The notes under the pieces were generated by a model. That model ran no database searches. It was not told where the DNA came from and saw nothing but the letters and a program-made list of their open reading frames with translations. The position numbers and the translations under genes were made by a program. Positions 18,644-27,641 of a stretch of DNA of 64,000 nucleotides are shown in pieces. Source of the stretch: Hyphomicrobiales bacterium (lineage in GTDB: Bacteria; Pseudomonadota; Alphaproteobacteria; Rhizobiales; Beijerinckiaceae); the NCBI GenBank assembly GCA_016716745.1, contig JADJVD010000015.1, positions 117,536 through 181,535 of the forward strand, read 5' to 3'. Position 1 is the first letter of the stretch. Every line of letters begins with the position of its first letter.

Positions 18644-21543
18644 TCAGAGCGAGCGCTTCACTTCCTCGACGCGATAGCACTCGATCACGTCGCCGGCGCG
18701 CATGTCCTGATAGCTCTCGAAGGCCATGCCGCATTCCTGGCCGGACTGCACTTCCTTCACTTCGTCCTTGAAGCGCTTCAGCGTCGACAGCTTGCCTTCG
18801 TGCACGACGACGTTGTCGCGGATCAGGCGGACATTGGCGCCGCGTTCCACGGTGCCGTCGGTGACGCGGCAGCCGGCGACCTTGCCGACCTTGGAGATGT
18901 TGAACACTTCGAGGATCAGGGCGTTGCCCAGCATGGTCTCGCGCAGCGTCGGCGCGAGCAGGCCGGACATCGCCTTCTTCACGTCGTCCACGAGGTCGTA
19001 GATGATGTTGTAGTAGCGGATCTCGATGCCGTTGCGCTTGGCCGCGGCCGCCGCTTCCTTGTGGGCGCGCACGTTGAAGCCGATGACGGCGGCGCCCGAG
19101 GCCTCGGCGAGCGTGATGTCGCTCTCGCTGATGCCGCCGACGCCGGAATGGATGACGCGGGCGATGACCTCGTCCGTGCCCATCTTCTCGAGCGCGGCGA
19201 CGATCGCCTCGACCGAGCCCTGCACGTCGCCCTTGATGAGGAGCGGAAACTCCTTGCGGCCGGCGGTCTTGAGCTGCGACATCATCTGCTCGAGCGAGCC
19301 GCGCACGGCGCCGCGCGCGGCGAGCTTGTCGCGGCGCTGACGCTCGCGATAGTCGGCGATCTCGCGGGCGCGCGCCTCGGACTCGACGACCGCGACGCGA
19401 TCGCCGGCCTCCGGCGCGCCGGCGAAGCCGAGCACCTCGACCGGGAAGGAGGGCGGCGCCTCGGCGACATTCTTGCCCTTGTCGTCGACGAGGGCGCGCA
19501 CCTTGCCCCACTGCGAGCCGGCGACGACGATGTCGCCGGTGCGCAGCGTGCCGCGCTGCACGAGAACGGTCGCGACCGGGCCGCGGCCACGGTCGAGCCT
19601 GGCCTCGATGACGGTGCCCTCGGCCGGACGATCCGGGTTGGCCTTGAGATCGAGCACTTCGGCCTGCAGCGCGATCGTCTCGAGCAGCTTGTCGAGATTG
19701 GTCTTCTTGGTGGCCGACACCTCGATCTCGAGCGTGTCGCCGCCCATGCTTTCGACCTGCACCTCGTATTGCAGCAGCTCGGAGCGCACGCGCTCGGGCT
19801 TGGCGTCCGGCTTGTCGATCTTGTTGATCGCCACGATGATCGGCACGCCGGCCGCCTTGGCGTGGTTGATCGCCTCGATGGTCTGCGGCATGACGCCGTC
19901 GTCGGCGGCGACCACCAGGACGACGATGTCGGTCACCTTGGCGCCGCGCGCGCGCATCGCGGTGAAGGCCGCGTGGCCCGGCGTGTCGATGAAGGTGATC
20001 TTGCCGCCGAGCGGGCTTTCGACCTGATAGGCGCCGATGTGCTGGGTGATGCCGCCGGCCTCGCCCGAGACGACGTTGGCCTGGCGAAGCGCGTCGAGCA
20101 GCGAGGTCTTGCCGTGGTCGACATGGCCCATGATGGTGACGACCGGCGGACGCGGCTGGCCGGCGCCCTCCTCGTCGGGCGCGTCGAACAGGCCTTCCTC
20201 GACGTCCGACTCGGCGACGCGCTTGACCGTGTGCCCCATCTCGGTGGCGATGAGCTCGGCGGTGTCGGCGTCGATCGTGTCGGTGATCTTGACCATCTGG
20301 CCCTGCTTCATCAGCAGGCGGATGACGTCGACCGCGCGCTCCGACATGCGGTTGGCGAGTTCCTGGATGGTGATGGTCTCGGGCAGCGTGACCTCGCGCA
20401 CGAGACGCTCCTTCTGCTCCGACTGGCCGCCCTTGAGGCGCTGGACGCGACGGCGGAACGAGGCGACGGAGCGCGTGCGATCCTCCTCTTCCGAGGTGGC
20501 GCTGGTGACGGTGAGGCGACCGCGATTCTTCGCCTCGCCGGTGCGGCTCGGCCGCGGCGTCGGCATCGCCACCTTGGTCGGCGCGAGCGGCCGGCGCACG
20601 CCGGGCGCGGCGCTGCGCGGATCGGCCGCGCCGGCGCCGGCGCCGGTCGTGGCTTGGCCCGCGCCGGCGGGGCGACGCACGCCGGTCGAGGGCGAGGGGG
20701 TCGGCGGGCCGCCGCCGGCGAGGCGGCGCTTGGCCTCCTCCTCGGAGCGGCGCTTGGTTTCGGCGTCGGCGGCGCGGCGGGCGTCCTCCTCGCGCTTGCG
20801 CGCTTCGGCCGCCTCGCGCTCGATCTTGTCGCGGGCCTCGCGCTCGGCGCGCAGCTTGGATTCGATCTCGGCGCGGCGGCGGTCGGCCTCCTCGCGCTCC
20901 TTGGCGCCCGCGAGGGCGCGCGCGCGGGCGTCGCGCTCCTCGTCCGTCAACGTGCGCAGGACGACGCCGGAGCCGGCGGCCGGGCGCTGCGGGGCGGCCG
21001 GGCGCGCGCCGGGGCGCCGGCGCGGCGGGGCGGCGGGCGGCCGCCGGGCGGCGGCGACGCCAGGCTTGGCCGCAACGCCGGGTTTGGCGGCGATGGTGGG
21101 CCTGGCGGCCGCGGCGGGCTTGTCGGCGACAGGCGCCGCCGGCTTGACGACGTCGGGGCTGGCCGCGACCGTCGGCGCGGCCGGGGCCGAAGCCTCGACG
21201 GGAACGTGCGCCTCGGCCGCAGGCGCCTCGGACGCGGCCGGCGCCGGTTTGGCCGGCTCGACGACCGTGCGCGGCGGCGCGGCCGGATACGGCGCGGCCG
21301 GCGGGATGACAGTCGGGGCCTTGGCGACGGGCGCGGCCGGCGCGGGCGCCGGCTTGGCCTGCGCCGGCGTCTCCGCGGCGGCCCGATCACACGGCGCTTC
21401 ACCTTCTCGACCACGACCGCTTTGGTGCGGCCATGCGAGAAGCTCTGACGCACCATGCCCTGCTCGACCGGACGCTTCAGCGTCAGGGTCTTGGAGGGCG
21501 CGACATGGAGCGTCTTGTCGCCGGTGTTCTTGGTTTCAGTCAT
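18644..21543 (-). CDS. infB: Translation initiation factor IF-2 (one frameshift in this assembly)
   Basis: About 966 aa. The N-terminus (TLHVAPSKTLTLKRPVEQG, SFSHGRTKAVVVEKVKRRVI) is followed by a long Pro/Ala linker and a charged coiled-coil (EERDARARALAGAKEREE). The G domain has VTIMGHVDHGKTSLLDAL, DTPGHAAF and NKIDKP, and the C-terminal domains end in IECYRVEEVKRSL. IF-2 delivers fMet-tRNA to the 30S subunit. The first about 53 codons and the rest are in different frames: a base is missing near 21384-21388, just after the codons for RRVIGP. As infB is essential this is probably an assembly error. The start overlaps the upstream ylxR stop by 4 nt. Confidence 0.95.
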
Positions 21544-22265
21544 TCGTTCTCGATCCTCGGGCCGGGCCCGTCTGTCGCATCGCCGGCGTCGCAGGAGCCA
21601 TTCTCCGGCGCGCCGTCATCCATCCGCGCCTGCACGGCGCCGTCCGTCCGATTGTCCGCACGGTAGAAGCTCAACCGCCGGCATCGCGCAAGGAAATTCT
21701 CAGCCGCTCCGCCCGCAGCGAGCGCGGCATGTATCACATTTGAACGCCCCAGCGCCAAATCCAGTTCGGCGGAGGCGAAGAGATCGACGACCGGCAGCGC
21801 CTCCGCGCCGGTTCGCCGCAGCGCCGCGGCGAGTTTCCGCGCCCCGTCGCCGCCTCCGTCATGGGCGCGCAGCAGCCCCGCGAGCCCTCCGGCGGCGATC
21901 GCCGCCTCGACCTTGGCGAAGCCCGCCGTCACCGCGCCCGCCTTGTTGGCGAGGGACAGCGCCTGCAGCGCGTCGCGGGCCAGCAGCGCGTCCACCTGCC
22001 CGGCCAGATCGGCCGGCGCCTTCGCCTGCGCCTTGAGGCCGCGCGCGAACACGTTCTTGCGGACCGCCGTCTCGATCGCGTCGCGCCGGCCGGTGATCGA
22101 GACGCCGCGCCCCGGCAGCCGGCGGCGCAGATCGGGCGTCGCCACGCCGTCCGGCGACAGCACGAAGCGGATCAACTCCTCGAGCGGCCGGCGCTCGCGC
22201 GTCACCGCGCAGCTGCGGACCGGGCCGCTCTCCTCCTCGTCCTCGCTGCGGCCGCGACGCGCCAT
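21540..22265 (-). CDS. RNA-binding protein: YlxR domain fused to L7Ae-like domain
   Basis: 241 aa. The N-terminal YlxR (DUF448) domain shows RSCAVTRERRPLEELIRFVL and LPGRGVSITGRRDAIE. From about residue 95 an L7Ae/L30e-like domain follows (ALQALSLANKAGAVTAGFAKVE), with a C-terminal acidic tail. This fusion is standard in alphaproteobacteria and always sits between nusA and infB. It is thought to bind RNA or act as a nucleoid-linked regulator in the translation operon. It starts 22 nt after nusA and overlaps infB by 4 nt. Confidence 0.92.
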   Translation of the reverse strand: MARRGRSEDEEESGPVRSCAVTRERRPLEELIRFVLSPDGVATPDLRRRLPGRGVSITGRRDAIETAVRKNVFARGLKAQAKAPADLAGQVDALLARDALQALSLANKAGAVTAGFAKVEAAIAAGGLAGLLRAHDGGGDGARKLAAALRRTGAEALPVVDLFASAELDLALGRSNVIHAALAAGGAAENFLARCRRLSFYRADNRTDGAVQARMDDGAPENGSCDAGDATDGPGPRIENE

Positions 22266-22287
22266 CGCCCGCGCTCCGGTCGCGGCC

Positions 22288-23895
22288 TCAGGCCGAGGCC
22301 TCGGCCTCCTCGCCGGCGGCCTCCTCGCCCTCGGCCTGCGGCTCGGGCAGCGAATCGATCCAGCCTTCCTTCAGGCGGGCGCGCATGATCAGCATCTCGG
22401 CGTCGGCGCGGGACAGCTCGAAGCTGTCGAGGAAGCCGGCGTGCTTGGTCGTCTCGCCGTCCTTGCGCTCGGTCCAGCCGACGAGATCGTCGGTGGCGCA
22501 GCCGGCCAGATCCTCGACGCTCTTCACGTCGTTCTCGCCGAGCTTGACCATCATCGGCGTCGTCACGCCCTCCACCTCGCGCAGTTCGTCGGCGACGCCG
22601 AGCGCCTTGCGGCGTTCGTCGTGCGCGGCCTCGACGGCGGCGAGATAGCCGAGCGCGCGGTTCTGATCTCCTGCGCGGTGTCGTCGTCGAAGCCCTGGAT
22701 CGAGGCGAGCTCGTTCGAGGTCGACATAGGCGAGCTCCTCGACGGTGCGGAAGCCTTCCGCCGCCAGCAGCTGGCCGACCGTCTCGTCGACGTCGAGCGC
22801 GTTCATGAATTCGTTCGTGCGCTCGACGAACTCCTTCTGCCGGCGCTCGGACTCCTCGGCCTCGGTGAGGATGTCGATGTCCCAGCCGGTGAGCTGCGAG
22901 GCGAGGCGCACGTTCTGGCCGCGACGGCCGATGGCGAGCGAGAGCTGCTCGTCCGGCACCACCACCTCGATGCGCTCGCTATCCTCGTCGAGCACCACCT
23001 TGACGACCTCGGCCGGCTGCAGCGCGTTGACGATGAAGGTCGCCGCGTCCGCCGACCACGGAATGATGTCGATCTTCTCGCCCTGCAACTCGCCGACCAC
23101 CGCCTGCACGCGCGAGCCGCGCATGCCGACGCAGGCGCCGACCGGATCGATCGAGGAATCGCGGCTGATCACGGCGATCTTGGCGCGCGAGCCGGGATCG
23201 CGGGCGACCGCCTTGATCTCGATGATGCCGTCGTAGATCTCCGGCACTTCCTGCGCGAACAGCTTGGCCATGAACTGCGGATGGGTGCGCGACAGGAAGA
23301 TCTGCGGGCCGCGCTGCTCGCGGCGCACGTCGTAGACATAGGCGCGGATGCGGTCGCCCGGGCGGAAGGTCTCGCGCGGGATCAGCTCGTCGCGGCGCAC
23401 GACGGCCTCGCCGCGGCCAAGATCGATGATGACGTTGCCGTATTCGACGCGCTTGACGAGGCCGTTGACGATCTCGCCGATGCGATCCTTGTAATCGTCG
23501 TACTGGCGGTCGCGCTCGGCCTCGCGCACCTTCTGCACGATCACCTGCTTGGCCGACTGCGCGGCGATGCGGCCGAAATCGAACGGCGGCAGCGTCTCGG
23601 CGATCCAGTCGCCGACCTGCGCGGCGGGGTTCTTCTTGCGCGCGTCGACGACGGAGATCTGGGTGGCGTCGTTGTCGACCTCCTCGACCACGAGCAGCAG
23701 GCGCGAGAAGCGCGTCTCGCCGGTCTTCGGGTTGATCTCGGCGCGCACCTCGGTCTCCTGCCCGTAGCGCGAGCGCGCCGCCTTCTGCAGCGCCTCCTCC
23801 ATCGAGGCGATGACGATCGACCGGTCGATCGACTTCTCGCGCGCGACGGCGTCGGCGATCTGCAGCAGTTCGAGCCGGTTGTGGCTGACGGCCAT
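22288..23895 (-). CDS. nusA: Transcription termination/antitermination factor NusA (two compensating indels)
   Basis: 535 aa. The N-terminal RNAP-binding domain (LELLQIADAVAREKSIDRSI) is followed by S1, KH1 (GACVGMRGSRVQAVVGEL) and KH2 (LAIGRRGQNVRLASQLTG), then helix-hairpin-helix/acidic repeats. Around 22670-22724 the translation turns to an Arg-rich stretch (ERARLDPGLRRRHRAGDQ). In another frame the same DNA reads NELASIQGFDDDTAQEIQ, the expected HhH sequence. An extra base near 22719 and a missing one near 22668 would explain this. NusA controls pausing, termination and antitermination and may autoregulate this operon. Confidence 0.95.
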   Translation of the reverse strand: MAVSHNRLELLQIADAVAREKSIDRSIVIASMEEALQKAARSRYGQETEVRAEINPKTGETRFSRLLLVVEEVDNDATQISVVDARKKNPAAQVGDWIAETLPPFDFGRIAAQSAKQVIVQKVREAERDRQYDDYKDRIGEIVNGLVKRVEYGNVIIDLGRGEAVVRRDELIPRETFRPGDRIRAYVYDVRREQRGPQIFLSRTHPQFMAKLFAQEVPEIYDGIIEIKAVARDPGSRAKIAVISRDSSIDPVGACVGMRGSRVQAVVGELQGEKIDIIPWSADAATFIVNALQPAEVVKVVLDEDSERIEVVVPDEQLSLAIGRRGQNVRLASQLTGWDIDILTEAEESERRQKEFVERTNEFMNALDVDETVGQLLAAEGFRTVEELAYVDLERARLDPGLRRRHRAGDQNRALGYLAAVEAAHDERRKALGVADELREVEGVTTPMMVKLGENDVKSVEDLAGCATDDLVGWTERKDGETTKHAGFLDSFELSRADAEMLIMRARLKEGWIDSLPEPQAEGEEAAGEEAEASA

Positions 23896-23946
23896 GGGTG
23901 TCTCCGCTTGTCCCTCTCCGGCGCCTCGCGCCGGGCGTGTTGAAAC

Positions 23947-24720
23947 TCAGGTTCGGTCGTGTTTGGCGGCGTTCTTGGCGGCGAAGCGCCCCGGCCCGCG
24001 CGCGGGTTTCGCCTTGGGTTTGGCGCCCGATTTCGGCGCCTTGGTCGCGGTCTTGCGCTTCGGCGCGGGCGCCTCGGCCAGCGCGGCGTCGGCCTCGACG
24101 GCCTCCGTCCCCGCCTCGTCGGCGATATCGTCCTCGGGCAGGCCGGCGGCCTTGCGCGCCTTCTTGGCGGCGCGCAGCGCGTCGCGGATCAGCGCGTCGG
24201 TGAGGACGAGGCGGGCCTCGGCCATTTCCTCGAGCGCGAGCGCGGCGTGGGCGTCCTCGCCCTCCCTGGCGTCGCTGCGGGCGATGACGGCGACGGGATG
24301 CCCCTCGATCTCGCTCACCTCCTCGACGATCCCGCGGAAGCGCTTGCGGCCGCCGACAAGCACGCTCATCTCGATGCGCGCCTCGTGGCCGACGGCGCGC
24401 ACGAAATCCGACACGCGCACCAGCGGCCGGTCGATGCCGGGCGAGGAAATCTCCAGCCGATAGGCCTCGGAGATCGGATCCTCGAGGTCGAGCACCGGCG
24501 AGAGCGCGTTGGAGGCGATCTCGCAATCGTCGACGCTCATCGTGCCGTCCGGCCGCTCGGCCATGATCTGCACGATGCGGCCCTGACCGGAGGAAATCTT
24601 CACGCGCACGAGCCGCAGGCCGACGTCGCCCAGCGCCGGCGCGACGATGCGCGCGACGCGGGCGGCGAGCCCCGTCTCCTCGATCAGCCGTTTCTCGTTC
24701 AGCGCGTTCGCGTCCGCCAT
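23947..24720 (-). CDS. rimP: Ribosome maturation factor RimP
   Basis: 257 aa. The RimP N-terminal domain (VARIVAPALGDVGLRLVRVKI) and central DDCEIASNALSPVLDLEDPI are followed by the LEISSPGIDRPLVRVSDF signature and the C-terminal SH3-like domain. An alphaproteobacterial tail of about 80 residues rich in Ala, Lys and Pro ends the protein. RimP is needed for 30S maturation. ATG 24720 was chosen because it gives the canonical N-terminus; the frame continues open upstream across the terminator hairpin. It is first gene of rimP-nusA-ylxR-infB. Confidence 0.95.
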   Translation of the reverse strand: MADANALNEKRLIEETGLAARVARIVAPALGDVGLRLVRVKISSGQGRIVQIMAERPDGTMSVDDCEIASNALSPVLDLEDPISEAYRLEISSPGIDRPLVRVSDFVRAVGHEARIEMSVLVGGRKRFRGIVEEVSEIEGHPVAVIARSDAREGEDAHAALALEEMAEARLVLTDALIRDALRAAKKARKAAGLPEDDIADEAGTEAVEADAALAEAPAPKRKTATKAPKSGAKPKAKPARGPGRFAAKNAAKHDRT

Positions 24721-24758
24721 GTGCTCCGTCAGGTCCCCTTGCCGGCCCTTGGGCCAAC

Positions 24759-24788
24759 AAAAAAGAGCGGGTCCCGCAGGGCCCACTC
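24759..24788 (-). terminator. Intrinsic terminator in the rimP-nusA leader (possible attenuator)
   Basis: On the minus strand GAGTGGG-c-CC, loop TGC, GG-a-CCCGCTC is followed by TTTTTT. It lies 38 nt upstream of the rimP start and downstream of a promoter-like -10 (24840-24835), so it may attenuate the operon. It could alternatively end the upstream GNAT gene, whose stop is 89 nt away. Confidence 0.75.
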
Positions 24789-24796
24789 TCCAGATT

Positions 24797-24840
24797 GATC
24801 GTTTTCACGATCCGGATGAGATGATTTTGCGCAGCTTATA
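24797..24840 (-). promoter_or_regulatory. rimP operon promoter-like element and GNRA-capped hairpin
   Basis: On the minus strand a TATAAG -10 (24840-24835) has TTGCGC about 18 nt upstream. The presumed transcript then folds a perfect 6-bp stem GATCGT/ACGATC with a GAAA tetraloop (24812-24797), followed by the terminator hairpin at 24788-24759. Confidence 0.5.
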
Positions 24841-24876
24841 TAGGGAAAAGCGCGGCCCGCGCAAGGGCGGTCCGGC

Positions 24877-25389
24877 CTAAAGCTCCAGCTCCCAGTACTG
24901 CCCCACGAGGTCCACCCCGAACGAGTGGTGGCGCTCCTCGCCGACCAGGCGGAAACCCGCCGTCTCGTAGATGCGGCGGGCGGCGTGGAGAATGTCGTTG
25001 GTCCACAGCGTCAGCTTCGCGTAGCCCCTCTCCCGGGCGAAGGCGATGGCGGCGTCGACGAGGCGGCGGCCGAGGCCGAGGCCGCGCGCCTGCGGCTCGA
25101 CATAAACGAGGCGCAGCTTCGCCGTCGCGTCGTCGTGACGCACCAGAAAGGCGGCGCCGAGGATCGCGCCGTCGCGCTCGGCGATGAAGGCGCGCTCGCG
25201 GGCGGGATCGAAGTCGCGGATGAATTTGGCGCCGATTTCGGCGACCAGCGCCTCGAACTCGCCGTTCCAGCCATATTCCTGCGCGTAGAGCACGGCATGG
25301 CGGGAGATCACCCAGCCGACGTCGCCGATGCGGTGGGGCCGAAGGACGACCGCCGCCTCCCCTGCCCCGGCCGCGGCCCCTGCGTTCAT
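24877..25389 (-). CDS. GNAT family N-acetyltransferase
   Basis: 170 aa. This is the Gcn5-related fold with LRPHRIGDVGWVISRHAVLY at the N-terminus (typical of MarR-GNAT-like acetyltransferases without the HTH). The acetyl-CoA pyrophosphate loop is VEPQARGLGLGRRLVDAAI (about residues 96-114), with LWTNDILHAARRIYETAGF near the end. The acceptor is unknown. The ATG overlaps the stop of the preceding secreted protein gene (ATGA), so these two are probably co-transcribed. Confidence 0.88.
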   Translation of the reverse strand: MNAGAAAGAGEAAVVLRPHRIGDVGWVISRHAVLYAQEYGWNGEFEALVAEIGAKFIRDFDPARERAFIAERDGAILGAAFLVRHDDATAKLRLVYVEPQARGLGLGRRLVDAAIAFARERGYAKLTLWTNDILHAARRIYETAGFRLVGEERHHSFGVDLVGQYWELEL

Positions 25390-25760
25390 TTCGTCACCGT
25401 CACGTCGAAGGTGATGCGCGTTTTCGCCGCGCCGCCGCCTTTGGCGCGCTCGCCGGCGATCTCGACGACGAAGCCGTCGGGACCGACATAGCCCGGATTC
25501 GACTTGTAGGCGTAGGTCGAGCGACCCGAGACGCCGGCGATGCCGTGGCTGGCGGGCCGGACGATGCGCAGCCTGGAGACCGAGGCCGCGCCGTCGTTGA
25601 GGCCGACCGACTTGAGGCAGGGCTCGCCCGACCGCACCTCAATGCGGGCGTTGACGTCCTGTCCCAGATACCAGCGAAAGCCGCTGATCGCGCAATCGGC
25701 GCGCGCCGGGCCGGCGGCGGCGGCCGTCACAGCCAACCCCAGCAAAAAGCTCCCGCGCAT
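25386..25760 (-). CDS. Small secreted conserved hypothetical protein
   Basis: 124 aa with a signal peptide (FLLGLAVTAAAAGPARA, cleavage near residue 21). The mature part begins DCAISGFRWYLGQDVNARIE and ends ITFDVTVTK, a pattern of short beta strands that suggests an Ig-like or beta-sandwich fold. Two Cys (DCAI and PCLK) may form a disulphide. Similar small proteins are found in Rhizobiales; no function is known. It is translationally coupled to the GNAT gene and diverges from hisB. Confidence 0.65.
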   Translation of the reverse strand: MRGSFLLGLAVTAAAAGPARADCAISGFRWYLGQDVNARIEVRSGEPCLKSVGLNDGAASVSRLRIVRPASHGIAGVSGRSTYAYKSNPGYVGPDGFVVEIAGERAKGGGAAKTRITFDVTVTK

Positions 25761-25924
25761 GGCCACTCCTCCCGCGCCCCGGCGCACGATAGCCCGGCCG
25801 ACCGGCGCGGCAAGCCGCCTCGCGGCGCCCGCGCCGGACTGGCCAAAGATGAGGCGCCTTGCTATGAGCCGCCCCACCCTGCCCGCCGCACGCCACCCCC
25901 AGAGCCAGCCCGGAAAGCCTGCCC

Positions 25925-26512
25925 ATGCGCGCCGCCTCGCTGACCCGCCAGACCAAGGAGACGGCCGTCTCCGTCTCCGTCGACCTCGACGGAACGGGAA
26001 CGTCGCGGATCTCGACCGGCGTCGGTTTCTTCGACCACATGCTCGAGCAGATCGCGCGGCACGCGCTGATCGACCTCACCGTCGAGGCCAAGGGCGATCT
26101 GCACATCGACCAGCACCACACGGTCGAGGATGTCGGCATCACGCTCGGCCAGGCGCTGCGCAAGGCGCTCGGCGAGATGCGCGGCATCGTGCGCTACGCC
26201 GACGTGCATCTGCCGATGGACGAGACGTTGACGCGCGTCGCGCTCGACATTTCGGGCCGGCCCTTCCTCGTCTTCCGCACGACGTTCGCGCGCGGCAAGA
26301 TCGGCGAGTTCGACACCGAGCTCGTGCGCGAGTTCTTCCAGGCGCTCGCCGCGCATGGCGGGCTGACGCTGCATGTCGAGACGCTGTATGGCGACAATTG
26401 CCACCATATCGCGGAGAGCTGCTTCAAGGGCTTCGCCCGCGCGCTTGGCGCGGCGATTGCAATCGACCCCCGTCAGAAGGACCGCGTGCCCTCCACCAAG
26501 GGAACGCTCTGA
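25925..26512 (+). CDS. hisB: Imidazoleglycerol-phosphate dehydratase
   Basis: 195 aa, monofunctional HisB. Metal-binding motifs are visible: FFDHMLEQIARHALIDL (HMLxQIxRH), DIDQHHTVEDVG-type (LHIDQHHTVEDVGITLG) and the second-half DNCHHIAESCFKGFARAL. It dehydrates imidazoleglycerol phosphate to imidazole-acetol phosphate in the histidine pathway. GGAAAG precedes ATG 25925. First gene of hisB-DUF2628-hisH-hisA. Confidence 0.97.
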   Translation: MRAASLTRQTKETAVSVSVDLDGTGTSRISTGVGFFDHMLEQIARHALIDLTVEAKGDLHIDQHHTVEDVGITLGQALRKALGEMRGIVRYADVHLPMDETLTRVALDISGRPFLVFRTTFARGKIGEFDTELVREFFQALAAHGGLTLHVETLYGDNCHHIAESCFKGFARALGAAIAIDPRQKDRVPSTKGTL

Positions 26513-26549
26513 CACCGTCCGCCCGCGCAAGGGCGGCAGCGAGGAGAGG

Positions 26550-26998
26550 ATGCCGATTTTCGCCGTGCATGCGCCGCCGACGCCGGGCGCGACGATCGAG
26601 GTCGCCGGGCAGGCGGCCGATCGCCTCGCCGACCGGGTCGCCCTGGTGCGCGAGGGCTTCAGCAAGCCCGCCCTGCTGTTCGGGCCGTTGTGGCTCGTCC
26701 GTCACGGGCTGTGGCGGGCGCTGATCGTGTGGCTTCTCGCGATGCTCGCCATCGGCGTCGGGGCGGCGCTTCTGCGCCTGCCGCCGGGCGCCGCGCTGGC
26801 GCTGCTGGCGCTGGTCAATCTGTGGCTCGGCGTCGAGGGCGCGGGGCTGCGCTCGGCGGCGCTGACGCGCGGCGGGCGGCCGCTCGTCGACGTGGTGGCG
26901 AGCGAGGACGAGGCGGCGGGCGAGCGCATCTTCTTCGCCCGCTGGCTCGCGGCCGGCGCCGCGCCTGCGGCGCGCGCGGCGGCGGGGAGGCGATATGA
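26550..26998 (+). CDS. DUF2628 membrane protein (probable C-terminal frameshift)
   Basis: About 149 aa. ATG 26550 follows GAGGAGAGG. It has the DUF2628 layout: FAVHAPPTPG at the N-terminus, ALVREGFSKPALLFGPLWLV, then two or three hydrophobic helices. It is regularly found between hisB and hisH in Rhizobiales; role unknown. In the start frame translation runs on to 27095 and reads nonsense over hisH. The other frame stops at 26998 in the ATGA overlapping the hisH start. A single indel near 26930-26990 is the simplest explanation. Confidence 0.75.
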
Positions 26999-27641
26999 GC
27001 GTCGCCATCATCGACTACGGCTCGGGCAATCTGCACTCGGCGCAGAAAGCGTTCGAGCGGGCCGCGCGCGAGGCCGATCTCGATGTCGCCATTGAAGTGA
27101 CGGCCGATCCGCAGCGCGTGCGCAAGGCCGCGCGGATCGTGCTGCCGGGCGTCGGCGCCTTCGCCGACTGCAAGCGCGGCCTTTCCGCGATCCCCGGCAT
27201 GATCGACATGCTGAACGAGACGGTGATCGGCGGCGGCCGCCGTTTCTGGGCATCTGCGTCGGCATGCAGCTGATGGCCGAGCGCGGACTCGAGCACGAGG
27301 TGACGCAAGGTCTCGGCTGGATCGCCGGCGACGTGACGCTGATCGAGCCAGCCGACCGCGAGCTGAAGATTCCGCATATGGGCTGGAACACGCTGGAGGC
27401 GCGACGCGAACATGCGCTGCTCGAGGGCCTCGCGCTCGGCGCGGGCGGGCTGCACGCCTATTTCGTGCACTCCTATCATCTCGCCGCACGCGGCGAGGAC
27501 GCCATCGCCACGACCGATTACGGCTGCCGCGTCACCGCCATGGTGGGCCGCGACAATTATGCGGGCGTGCAATTCCACCCCGAGAAAAGCCAGACGCTCG
27601 GCCTGAAGCTCATCGCCAATTTCCTGAGGTGGCGGCCATGA
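26995..27641 (+). CDS. hisH: Imidazole glycerol phosphate synthase, glutaminase subunit (one frameshift)
   Basis: About 215 aa. The N-terminal half reads VAIIDYGSGNLHSAQKAFER and IVLPGVGAFADCKRGL. After a missing base near 27238-27242 the second frame continues with the catalytic GICVGMQLMAERG (nucleophile Cys about residue 88), WNTLEARREHALL, YFVHSYH and QFHPEKSQ (catalytic His/Glu). HisH supplies ammonia to HisF to make IGP and AICAR. Because hisF is intact nearby and all catalytic residues survive, this is most likely an assembly error. The stop overlaps the hisA ATG. Confidence 0.93.

Noticed and set aside
18137..21448. About 1100-codon open frame antisense to infB
   Set aside because: Shadow of infB; His/Asp/Leu/Arg-rich reading without motifs. 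The IF-2 reading on the minus strand has full G-domain motifs.
26995..27641. hisH as a true pseudogene
   Set aside because: Both halves are complete with all catalytic residues, and one base in a C-run repairs it; similar lesions occur in essential genes of the window.
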